Shown piece by piece: positions 15,149 to 22,685 of a stretch of 64,000 bases of DNA. Every line of letters begins with the position of its first letter. Position 1 is the stretch's first letter. Origin of the DNA: Bradyrhizobium sp. CB82 (GTDB lineage Bacteria; Pseudomonadota; Alphaproteobacteria; Rhizobiales; Xanthobacteraceae); contig NZ_CP121650.1 in the NCBI RefSeq assembly GCF_029714405.1, positions 1,679,001 to 1,743,000 of the forward strand. Direction: 5' to 3'. Both the position numbers and the translations under genes were made by a program. The notes below the pieces were generated by a model. It was not told the origin of the DNA. It did no database searches and worked only from the letters and a program-made list of their open reading frames with translations.

Positions 15149-16687
15149 GAGCTTGCCAATCTTTCTCGTTTTGCGTGGTCATCGAAGGATGTGGCAGTTC
15201 CTCGTCGTGGCAACGCGTGGGCTGGGCGGCTGTGGCGAGGTTGGGGGATGTCGATGAACGCTCCTCTATGCGCTAGCGAGGCGGTTGCCTTGCAGGATGT
15301 TGTTGGCGAGGGCGTACCAGAGCACGACGGCGCGGACCTTTTCGAAGCCGCGCACGGTCAATTGGCGCAGGTCCCAGTTGCGCCAGCGGGCATGTATGCA
15401 CTCGCAAATCGACCGGGGCTTGTATCGGGCCTTGCCCTCTTCGCTCGCCATGCGCGCACGCCAGGCCAACACCCCCGGGCCGTCGCCGCGTCGCGGTAGA
15501 TGGGGATCGGTGCCGTGCTTGGATTGAGTGGGCGGGCAAAAGATATCGATGCCCTCGGCGTGCGCCCACTCGATGTCCTCGGCACTGCCAAAGCCGCCAT
15601 CGACGAGATGGTCCTTGGGCAACCCGCCAGGACGCGCGCGCTGCCGCTCCAGCATGGGCCGCATCAGGCCGCGGTCGGACCCGGTGTTGCAGACCTTGAT
15701 GTCAACGACGATCGGCTGGCCGGCGGCACTCGTCACCTGCACGTTGTAGGCGGGGCGGAAGCCGCCGTCGGCCATCTTCATGACCCGTGCGTCGGCGTCC
15801 GTCGTGGAGGCCCGCGGCTCTTTCGGCTTCTTGCCGTTGCCGCGCTTTTCTTCGCGCTCCTTGCGCTGCTGCTTGATTTCGGCGAGCGCCGTCTGCGCCG
15901 CTTTGACGCGCGCTCTGCGCTCACGCGCGGCGCGCTCCTTGGCGGCCTTCATGCGCTGATTGCTAGCATCCGAACGAGCGTCAACCTCGCGTTTGAGGTC
16001 TTCCACCACCGCCTCAGCCAAGGCCAGGTGCCGATCGAGCGTCGCCTCCCGCCGGAACGAAGCGGCCCCGGCGCTGGCCCGGACCCGAACACCGTCCTGC
16101 GCCAGCGTTTCCAGATTGACGAGGCCGACCTTCGCCAGCACCGCCAAATGCTCGCAAAGCAGCCGGTCGAGCAGGTCGGCGCAACCGACCCGGAAGTCCG
16201 CCAGCGTGTGATGGTTCACCGACACCCCGCCACACAGCCAACGATAGGCGTCATGGCTCTCGCAAAGCCGCTCCAACGCGCGCGCGCTGCCGACGCCCTC
16301 GCTGGTGGCATAGAGCCACAGCGCCAGCAAAAGCCGCGGCGATGTCGCGGGGTGACCGGGCCGATCGCCCCGCGCTTTGATCCGGTTCTCCAGCTCACTC
16401 AGGTCGAGTTCCTCGACATAGGACCAGATCAGGCGCACCGGATGGTCTTCCCCGATCAGGCTCTCGATATCCACTGCTCGCAACTCGATTTGATCGCGTT
16501 GGGGCTCACGAAGTCGCGGCGCTGCGAGCGGCGCCGCACCGGCTTGCGGCTTTGCCTGCTCCGGCAGATCCCCAAACAATTCATCAGCGGCCATCATCCC
16601 TCCTGCGAATCCATCACCGCAAGAGAATCACACAGCACCAGCTTTCGGCTATACCGCTTGCGAGCAGTCAAAAAGATTCACAGCCTC
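15149..16687 (-). mobile_element. Insertion sequence of the IS5/IS1182 type (about 1.54 kb)
   Basis: The element carries one transposase gene. Its proposed ends are imperfect inverted repeats: GAGCTTGCCAATCTTT on the left and, read inwards, GAGGCTGTGAATCTTT on the right (12 of 16 match). It is flanked by a TGA direct repeat (CTGA if the right boundary is one base earlier), which fits a short T-N-A-like target duplication. Its transposase is unbroken, so it may still move. Boundaries come from inspection only. Confidence 0.75.
15266..16594 (-). CDS. IS5/IS1182-type transposase
   Basis: The 442-residue protein has an N-terminal DUF772-type domain (ELRAVDIESLIGEDHPVR, ALWLYATSEGVGSARALERL), a first Asp in LAQDGVRV, an inserted coiled lysine/arginine-rich segment (about 195-265), a second Asp in LVDGGFGS, and a C-terminal Glu in SICECIHARWRN followed by NILQG. 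These make a complete DDE set. It cuts and joins the ends of its own element. Two ATGs lie directly after AGGAGGG; the second is used here. The frame is intact. Confidence 0.92.
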   Translation of the reverse strand: MAADELFGDLPEQAKPQAGAAPLAAPRLREPQRDQIELRAVDIESLIGEDHPVRLIWSYVEELDLSELENRIKARGDRPGHPATSPRLLLALWLYATSEGVGSARALERLCESHDAYRWLCGGVSVNHHTLADFRVGCADLLDRLLCEHLAVLAKVGLVNLETLAQDGVRVRASAGAASFRREATLDRHLALAEAVVEDLKREVDARSDASNQRMKAAKERAARERRARVKAAQTALAEIKQQRKEREEKRGNGKKPKEPRASTTDADARVMKMADGGFRPAYNVQVTSAAGQPIVVDIKVCNTGSDRGLMRPMLERQRARPGGLPKDHLVDGGFGSAEDIEWAHAEGIDIFCPPTQSKHGTDPHLPRRGDGPGVLAWRARMASEEGKARYKPRSICECIHARWRNWDLRQLTVRGFEKVRAVVLWYALANNILQGNRLASA

Positions 16688-16793
16688 TGAGGAGGCCGCG
16701 CAGCGGCCGTCTCGAAGGATGCAGGCCGTGGTGGGACCTCATGATTCGAGACGCGTGTTCCGCGCTCCTCACCATGAGGGTCGCGCAGTCGGA
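16688..16793. repeat. Right part of the repeat element interrupted by the IS
   Basis: Contains GGCCGCGCAGCGGCC, CTCGAAGGATG, then CCTCATGATTCGAGACGCG and a closing CTCCTCACCATGAGG. These short palindromes alternate in the way I recall for a common Bradyrhizobium intergenic element. It ends at the stop codon of the SDR gene and may serve as its 3' structure. Confidence 0.6.
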
Positions 16794-17645
16794 CTAACCG
16801 CCCTTCACAAACTTGGCAAACGCTTCCGCATAATCCGGGTGCCAGCGCGACAGCGCGGGCCGGTTCTCGACGATGTCGCCCGCAGCCCACAGCATGCGCT
16901 TCTCGTCGAGTTCGCGCGGCACGTCATTGTCCGGGCAGAGGATGTAGAAGTCGCCGGCCTCGAGCCGCGTCATCATGAAATCGACGGTTTGTTCCGCCGT
17001 CCAGGCGCCGGTCGGCTTTTCGGTGCGGCCGCGCGCGGTGAGTCCAGTGAAGACGAAGCCGGGGATCAAGAGGTGCGCGGTGATGCGGCAATCCCGGGTG
17101 TTGCGCAGCTCATGCTGGAGCGCCTCGGTGAATGCCTTCACGCCGGCCTTCGAGACGTTGTAGGCGGGATCGCCCGGCGGCGTGGTGATGCCTTGCTTCG
17201 AGCCGGTGTTGACGATGAGGCCGGCCTTGCCGCGCGCGATCATGCCGGGCGCAAAGATACGCGCGCCGTTGATGATGCCCCACATGTTGACGCCGATGAT
17301 GCGCTGCCAGGTATCGGGCTTGCCGAACATCGTACTGCCCGGCTGGATGCCGGCATTGTTCATCAGCACGTCCGTCCCGCCGAAGCGTTTCTGCACGGCG
17401 GCTTCCAGTTCCGTCAGGCTCTCCGGCCGGCTGACATCCACCACGGCGGCCATCACATGATCGGCGCCGCCGGATGCGATCGATGACAGTTTTGTTTCGG
17501 CCTGCGTCAGCCGCACGGGATCGACGTCCGCGATGCAGACTTTCATGCCGAGCCGCGCAAACTGTTCCGCGGCGGCGAATCCGATGCCGGACCCGCCACC
17601 CGTTATCACGGCAACGTTATTGGCTGACAGGGCAGGGTGCGGCAT
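16794..17645 (-). CDS. SDR-family NAD(P)-dependent oxidoreductase
   Basis: The 283-residue Rossmann protein has TGGGSGIG at residues 14-21, an Asp in IADVDP after strand 2 (favours NAD), NNAG, the catalytic Ser in NTGSKQG and Y-x3-K in YNVSK. The C-terminal part (MMTRLEAGDFYILCPDN) matches a subgroup of about 280 residues. The substrate cannot be told. It is divergent from the aldehyde dehydrogenase gene (199 bases apart), so alcohol-to-aldehyde-to-acid processing is an attractive but unproven pairing. ATG 17645 starts right at the domain. Confidence 0.9.
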   Translation of the reverse strand: MPHPALSANNVAVITGGGSGIGFAAAEQFARLGMKVCIADVDPVRLTQAETKLSSIASGGADHVMAAVVDVSRPESLTELEAAVQKRFGGTDVLMNNAGIQPGSTMFGKPDTWQRIIGVNMWGIINGARIFAPGMIARGKAGLIVNTGSKQGITTPPGDPAYNVSKAGVKAFTEALQHELRNTRDCRITAHLLIPGFVFTGLTARGRTEKPTGAWTAEQTVDFMMTRLEAGDFYILCPDNDVPRELDEKRMLWAAGDIVENRPALSRWHPDYAEAFAKFVKGG

Positions 17646-17844
17646 GGAGACACTCTTGATCACAGTGCGCGGGGCGAGAGCAGCCTCCACCTATAGCACG
17701 GCAATCTTGCGACCATGCACAAGTCGGCATGGGAGGTCTTCGTTCCGGACCGGCTTTACGCCCATTTGGCATCGCTGTATTTTTATCGACCTAACGATCC
17801 CGCCCAGATCGAGCCCAATCAACGACGTCAGAGGGAGTGCAGCC

Positions 17845-19341
17845 ATGGCTGTGTCGCAGGCTATTCCGATCACGCGCCATCCGTTCGCCAACGGGTCCTA
17901 CAAGCAGATGCTGATCGACGGCAAATGGGTCGATGCGGCTTCTGGCAGGCGCTTCGAGACCCGCAATCCCGCGACCGGCGAACTGCTCGCAACCGTCGCC
18001 GAGGGCGACAAGGAAGACATCGATCGCGCGGTCGCGGCTGCGCGGAGCGCCTTCGAGGGGTCCTGGAGCAAGGTCAAGCCGTTCGAGCGGCAGAATCTGC
18101 TGCTCAAGCTCGCCGATCTCATCGAGAAGAATTTTGACGAACTGGCGCAGCTCGACACGCTCGACATGGGCGCGCCCGTCAGCCGCACGCGCTCCTACAA
18201 GCTGCGCGTGCTCGGCATGCTGCGCTACTACGCGGGGCAGACGACCGCCATCCACGGCGAGACCATCGAGAACTCGCTGCCGGGCGAGATCTTCTCCTAC
18301 ACGCTGAAGGAGCCGGTCGGTGTCGTCGGCGCCATCATTCCGTGGAACGGCCCGTTCACCGCGACGATCTGGAAGATCGGCCCTGCGATCGCGACCGGTT
18401 GCACCGTGGTGCTGAAGCCCGCGGAGGAAGCGCCGCTGACCTCGCTGCGCATCGCCGAGCTTGCGTTGGAAGCGGGCGTCCCGCCCGGGGTCATCAACGT
18501 CGTGCCCGGCTATGGCGAGACCGCCGGCGCGGCGCTCGCCTCGCATCACGACGTCGACAAGGTCGCCTTCACCGGCTCGCACATCACGGGCCAGTCGATC
18601 ATCCGCGCTTCTGCCGGCAATCTCAAGCGCGTCTCGCTCGAACTCGGTGGCAAGTCGCCGGACATCGTGTTTGCCGACGCCGATCTCGATGCCGCCGTGC
18701 CGGGCGCTGCGATGGCGGTGTTCGCCAATTCCGGTCAGATCTGTAGCGCCGGCACGCGGCTGTTCGTCGAGCAGGCGATCTACGACGAGTTCGTCGGTCG
18801 CGTCGCCGAGTTCGGCAAGAAACTGCAAGTCGGCAACGGCCTCGATCCCAACACACAGATCGGCCCGCTGGTCTCCGAGCAGCAGCTCGAGCGCGTCACC
18901 GGCTATCTCGATGTCGGCCAGAGGGAAGGCGCCAAGGCGCTCGCCGGCGGTGGCCGCGTGACCGAGGGTGCGCTTGCAAAAGGCTACTTCGTCTCGCCGA
19001 CCGTCTTCGCGGGCGTCCAGGACAACATGCGCATCGCGCAGGAGGAGATCTTTGGCCCCGTGATCTCCGCGATCGCGTTCAAGGACATGGACGAGCTCGT
19101 CAAGCGCGCCAACGCCACGATGTTCGGCCTCGGTTCGGGTCTGTGGACGCGTGACGTCAGCAAGGCGCATCATGTTGCCAAGTCGCTGCGTGCCGGCTCG
19201 GTCTGGGTCAATTGCTACCAGGCGATGGACCCGGCCGTGCCCTTCGGCGGTTACAAGATGAGCGGCTATGGCCGCGAATCCGGCAAGCAGCACGTCGAGG
19301 AATATCTCAATGTAAAGGCCGTCTGGATCAAGACAGCGTAA
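17845..19341 (+). CDS. NAD(P)-dependent aldehyde dehydrogenase
   Basis: The 498-residue protein has the complete ALDH active site: Asn168 in PWNGPF, Glu266 in LELGGKSP and the nucleophile Cys300 in GQICSAGTR, with the cofactor motif FTGSHITG. It oxidises an aldehyde to the acid; the substrate is not evident. ATG 17845 follows GAGGGAG. The mandelate racemase-like and benzoylformate decarboxylase-like genes lie within 11 kb, so benzaldehyde-type substrates are possible. A fragment of an OYE gene follows downstream. Confidence 0.94.
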   Translation: MAVSQAIPITRHPFANGSYKQMLIDGKWVDAASGRRFETRNPATGELLATVAEGDKEDIDRAVAAARSAFEGSWSKVKPFERQNLLLKLADLIEKNFDELAQLDTLDMGAPVSRTRSYKLRVLGMLRYYAGQTTAIHGETIENSLPGEIFSYTLKEPVGVVGAIIPWNGPFTATIWKIGPAIATGCTVVLKPAEEAPLTSLRIAELALEAGVPPGVINVVPGYGETAGAALASHHDVDKVAFTGSHITGQSIIRASAGNLKRVSLELGGKSPDIVFADADLDAAVPGAAMAVFANSGQICSAGTRLFVEQAIYDEFVGRVAEFGKKLQVGNGLDPNTQIGPLVSEQQLERVTGYLDVGQREGAKALAGGGRVTEGALAKGYFVSPTVFAGVQDNMRIAQEEIFGPVISAIAFKDMDELVKRANATMFGLGSGLWTRDVSKAHHVAKSLRAGSVWVNCYQAMDPAVPFGGYKMSGYGRESGKQHVEEYLNVKAVWIKTA

Positions 19342-19398
19342 TCCTCATTCTCTTCCCGCATCTCGCGGGACGGAAAATTCGCTGCAGGGGGCGGTCTG

Positions 19399-19747
19399 CG
19401 CTCGACAAGCACGACCTTGCCTATCTGCACTTCATCGAGCCGCGCTCGAGTGGCTCGGGTCGCGCCGAGGTCAACTGGCAGAATGTGCCATCGGCGATGG
19501 TGCTGTTCCGTCCGCTCTATGGCGGCGTCCTCATGACCGCCGGCGGCTTCTCCGGCGAGACTGCGAATGCCGCGATCGCCGACGGCCGTGCCGACCTCAT
19601 CGCCTTCGGTCGCATCTTCATCTCCAACCCCGATCTGCCGCGCCGCCTGCAACACGACTATCCGGTCACGCCCTACAATCGCGCGACGTTCTATGGCGGC
19701 GGGGGTATACGGATTATCCGGTCTATGATGAGCTGACGCCGGCATGA
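19399..19747 (+). pseudogene. C-terminal remnant of an Old Yellow Enzyme (alkene reductase) gene
   Basis: The frame reads LDKHDLAYLHFIEPR, then GGFSGETANAAIADGRADLI and FGRIFISNPDLPRRL, the FMN-binding end of OYE-type reductases, and finishes RATFYGGG. The first two thirds of the gene are missing. At about 19702 one base appears lost: the normal ending GYTDYPVYDEL continues in another frame to a TGA at 19745-19747. The gene is both truncated and frameshifted. Confidence 0.85.
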
Positions 19748-19755
19748 GCCTGCTT

Positions 19756-19798
19756 CGTCATTCCGGGCCTGCGCTTTCGGCGCTTCCCTGAATGACAG
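19756..19798. repeat. Short intergenic palindrome of the GTCATTCCGGG type
   Basis: CGTCATTCCGGG and CCTGAATGACAG bracket a GCGC-rich centre. It resembles the longer element at 29075-29178 and lies between the OYE remnant and the GFA gene. Confidence 0.5.
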
Positions 19799-19814
19799 TT
19801 GAGAGAGATACACC

Positions 19815-20321
19815 ATGGCCAAAGCCGCAGTCGCCGCAGGAACCGCCACCGGCCAATGCCTCTGCGGCAAGGTCACCTTCGAAATCGACGTGCCGGCGCG
19901 CTGGGCCTGGCACGATCACTCCGCATCGAGCCGCCGTGCCCACGGCGCGGCCTATGCGACCTACGTCGGAAGCTGGAAGAAGCGTTTCCGCATCACGTCG
20001 GGCAAGACCGCGCTGACCCGCTACGAGGACAAGGCGACCAAGACGGCGCGCAGCTTCTGCTCGCATTGCGGCACGCCGATCGCCTATGAGCGCCCGCGCG
20101 GCCCGCACATGGTCAACATTCCCCGCGCGCTCTTCAACGAGCGTACCGGCCGCCAGCCGCTCTATCACATCGCGATCGAGGAGCTCCAGGAATGGGCCTA
20201 TACCGGCGAGCCGCTGGTGCCGCTGAAGGGCTTTCCCGGCGTGGTCTGGCAGCGCTCGAAAACGAAGAAGCGCGCTAGCGGCGAGGACCCTTTTGAGCTC
20301 GGCCGCGAGGAGGCGCTTTAG
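19815..20321 (+). CDS. GFA-family protein with altered catalytic zinc site
   Basis: The 168-residue protein has the GFA/CENP-V beta-fold with the structural zinc cysteines CLCG near the start and CSHCG later. The segment that normally supplies the catalytic-site cysteines (CHCxxC) reads DHSASS here, followed by the usual RRAHG. The fold and structural zinc site look intact, but the three cysteines of the second site are gone. S-hydroxymethyl-glutathione chemistry is therefore doubtful. ATG 19815 lies after GAGAGA. Its 3' end overlaps the convergent TfoX gene by 47 bases. Confidence 0.85.
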   Translation: MAKAAVAAGTATGQCLCGKVTFEIDVPARWAWHDHSASSRRAHGAAYATYVGSWKKRFRITSGKTALTRYEDKATKTARSFCSHCGTPIAYERPRGPHMVNIPRALFNERTGRQPLYHIAIEELQEWAYTGEPLVPLKGFPGVVWQRSKTKKRASGEDPFELGREEAL

Positions 20322-20715
20322 GCTTTGCCGTGATCTTGGCTTTCGCTGAAGCGGCCTTTCGCGGTGGAGTTTTGCGCGCTGCGGTCTTTGCCGGCATCGC
20401 AGCGACAAAGTCGAGCCCGCGCTTCACCCATTTCTTGAGCTCGGCATCGATCTGGTAACCCTCCGGCGCGACGCGGACGAAGCCGGTCATGATGCGCCCG
20501 CGCATCTCCATCGGGCTCGCATGCGGCTCCTGCAGCATGCGCGCATGCGCCTCGGGGCCGACGCGGATCAGCATCCCGCCGCGCCCGCTGACGGTGCAGC
20601 ACATGGTGTTGTTCACCATGAAGCAGAGGCCGCCCATCATCTTCTTTTCCGCGACGTAGCGCTGGCCTGCCAGCAATTTGCGCACGCGTGCGGCGGTGGT
20701 CTCGTCATAGGCCAT
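20275..20715 (-). CDS. TfoX N-terminal domain protein
   Basis: The 146-residue protein carries the TfoX/Sxy N-terminal domain (residues 1-100: KKMMGGLCFMVNNTMCC, GGMLIRVGPE, PMEMRGRIMTGFVRV) and a basic, alanine/lysine-rich tail (AKITAKPKAPPRGRAQ) that may bind nucleic acid. In gammaproteobacteria TfoX controls competence; this short rhizobial form has no assigned function. ATG 20715 follows GAGGGGA. It converges on the GFA gene. Confidence 0.85.
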   Translation of the reverse strand: MAYDETTAARVRKLLAGQRYVAEKKMMGGLCFMVNNTMCCTVSGRGGMLIRVGPEAHARMLQEPHASPMEMRGRIMTGFVRVAPEGYQIDAELKKWVKRGLDFVAAMPAKTAARKTPPRKAASAKAKITAKPKAPPRGRAQKGPRR

Positions 20716-20868
20716 TGTGTCCCCCTCAAGAGTTCACGCTGCAGCAGATGTTCCCAGTCTACGCGCTCCGGTGCAACGCAGCCATGACCGCGCTTCCTTG
20801 CGCGCATGCTTCGACTTCGGCCATCATGCCCCGACCCTCCGGCAACGTCCGCGAGGCCCGGAGGAAAC

Positions 20869-22530
20869 ATGAAGAACCGCATCACCGGCCGCTCCGCCTT
20901 TCTCGCACTGCTGCGGGACGAAGGGATCACGCATCTGTTCGGCAATCCCGGCACCACCGAATTGCCGATCATGCATGCGCTGAAGGACCATCCTGATCTC
21001 ACCTATGTGATGGCGATGCAGGAAAGCCTGGTGGTCGCGATCGCCGACGGCTTCAGCCGCGCCTCCGGACAACTCGTCGCCTGCAACGTCCATGTCGCGC
21101 CTGGGCTCGGCAATGCCATGGGCTCGCTCTACAACGCCCAGTTCACGGGCACGCCGATGATTTTGACCGCAGGCCAGCAGGAGCAGGGCCACGGCCTGAT
21201 GGAGCCGGTGCTGTATGGTCCGCTGGTGCGCATGGCCGAGCCGCTGGTGAAATGGGCGGTCGAGGTGACGCGGCTGGAGGATCTTCCGCGCATCGTGCGC
21301 CGCGCTGCGAAAGTCGCGACCACGCCGCCCACGGGGCCGGTGTTCATTTCGTTGCCCGGCGATATCCTCAACAGCGAAGCGGGCATTGATCTTGGCCGTT
21401 CCACCCGCATCGATGCGCGCACAAGGCCGTCCGATGAGACCATGAAGGCATTCGCCGCACGTCTCCTCAAGGCCGAGCGTCCCGTCATCGTCACCATGGA
21501 CGAAGTGGTCAAGAGCGATGCGCTGAAGGAGGCCGCCGAGCTCGCGGAGCTCCTGGGCGCGGCCGCCTACCAATCCTCCACGGCTTATGGTGCGCACTTC
21601 CTCTCGGAAAGCCCGAGCTTCGTCGGTACGCTTGCGCGCCTCCAGAAGGTGGCGCGCGATACGCTCGCGCCTTACGATCTGCTCATCGCGCTCGGCGGCG
21701 ATCCCGTACGGATGTCGGTCTATAGCGAGGGCGATCCTCTGCCGGATGGACTCCCCATCGTTCAGGTCGGCCTCGTCGATTGGGAGATCGCCAAGAATTT
21801 TGGCACGGAAATCGCGCTCAAGGCTGACGTGAAGGAGACACTGCGCGCGCTGATCGCGGTGTTGAAGCAGATGGGCGGCGCCGCGCTGGAGCGGCGTGCG
21901 AAGGAACGCCTCGCCGAACTTGCGCCGAAGAACTGGACCGCGCGCCGCGCGGCGCTGGTCGAGCAGATCACGAAGGCGAGGGACCGCACGCCGATCGATC
22001 CCGATTGGCTGACACTGCAACTGGTCGAGGCGATGCCGGACAACGCGATCCTCGTCGACGAGGGCCTCACCTCAGCTCGCCAGCTCGCGAGCCTGCGCCC
22101 GCATCGCGACCGCTACGGCTATCATGGCCTCGCCTCCGGCGGCATCGGCTGGGGCCTGCCGGCGTCCGTCGGCGTCAGCCTGGCTAATCCTACGCGGCCG
22201 GTGGTGTGCTTCTCGGGCGACGGCAGCGCGATGTATTCGATCCAGTCGCTCTGGACCGCCGCCCACCACAGGCTGCCGCTCACGATCGTCATTGCCAACA
22301 ATGGCGGCTATCGCATCATCAAGCAGCGCCTGCTCGCCTTCCATCGCGATGACAATTATGTCGGCATGGATTTCGTCGACCCGCCGGTGGATTTTGTCGG
22401 GATTGCGCGGTCACTCGGATGCGAGGCGATCAAGGTGAGTGACCCGAAGGAGCTGAAGCCAACCTTCGCCTCCGCCTTCAACCGCGCCGGCACCAAGCTG
22501 ATCGAGGTGATTGTGGACGGGAAGGTATAG
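20869..22530 (+). CDS. ThDP-dependent enzyme of the benzoylformate decarboxylase/acetolactate synthase family
   Basis: The 553-residue protein has the three ThDP-enzyme domains: a pyrimidine-binding part with the activating Glu53 in MQESLVV, a central domain, and a cofactor-binding part with GDGSAMYSIQSL ending in IANN. The start (HLFGNPGTTELP), NVHVAPGLGNAMG and LTAGQQ resemble benzoylformate decarboxylase. The His of that enzyme's active site (its His70) is kept as His76, but by my alignment its Ser26 is Thr29 and its His281 is a serine near 248, so the substrate may be another 2-keto acid. GGAGG lies just before ATG 20869. It is transcribed alone. Confidence 0.85.
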   Translation: MKNRITGRSAFLALLRDEGITHLFGNPGTTELPIMHALKDHPDLTYVMAMQESLVVAIADGFSRASGQLVACNVHVAPGLGNAMGSLYNAQFTGTPMILTAGQQEQGHGLMEPVLYGPLVRMAEPLVKWAVEVTRLEDLPRIVRRAAKVATTPPTGPVFISLPGDILNSEAGIDLGRSTRIDARTRPSDETMKAFAARLLKAERPVIVTMDEVVKSDALKEAAELAELLGAAAYQSSTAYGAHFLSESPSFVGTLARLQKVARDTLAPYDLLIALGGDPVRMSVYSEGDPLPDGLPIVQVGLVDWEIAKNFGTEIALKADVKETLRALIAVLKQMGGAALERRAKERLAELAPKNWTARRAALVEQITKARDRTPIDPDWLTLQLVEAMPDNAILVDEGLTSARQLASLRPHRDRYGYHGLASGGIGWGLPASVGVSLANPTRPVVCFSGDGSAMYSIQSLWTAAHHRLPLTIVIANNGGYRIIKQRLLAFHRDDNYVGMDFVDPPVDFVGIARSLGCEAIKVSDPKELKPTFASAFNRAGTKLIEVIVDGKV

Positions 22531-22557
22531 GGCAGCGACTGCCTCACCGCATTCTCA

Positions 22558-22671
22558 GTCGTCATCGGCCGCGAAAGCGGGTGACCCAGTATTCCAGAGA
22601 CGGCAGTTGGCTACGGAGAGGTCGCGGCGTGCTGGATGCCCCGCCTTCGCCTTCGCGGGAGCATGACAGCG
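22558..22671. repeat. Intergenic repeat of the GTCATC...GCATGAC type, copy 1
   Basis: Shares GTCATCG, CCAGTATTCCAGAGA (inverted in copy 2) and CTGGATGCCCCGCC with 30168-30271. It lies between two convergent genes and may act as a bidirectional transcription end. Confidence 0.65.
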
Positions 22672-22685
22672 TATGTGGCGAGCTG

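Noticed and set aside
17791..19293. 500-codon minus-strand frame opposite the aldehyde dehydrogenase gene
   Set aside because: The plus-strand frame has complete ALDH motifs; the antisense frame is rich in Arg/Asp/His as expected from GC-biased codon positions.
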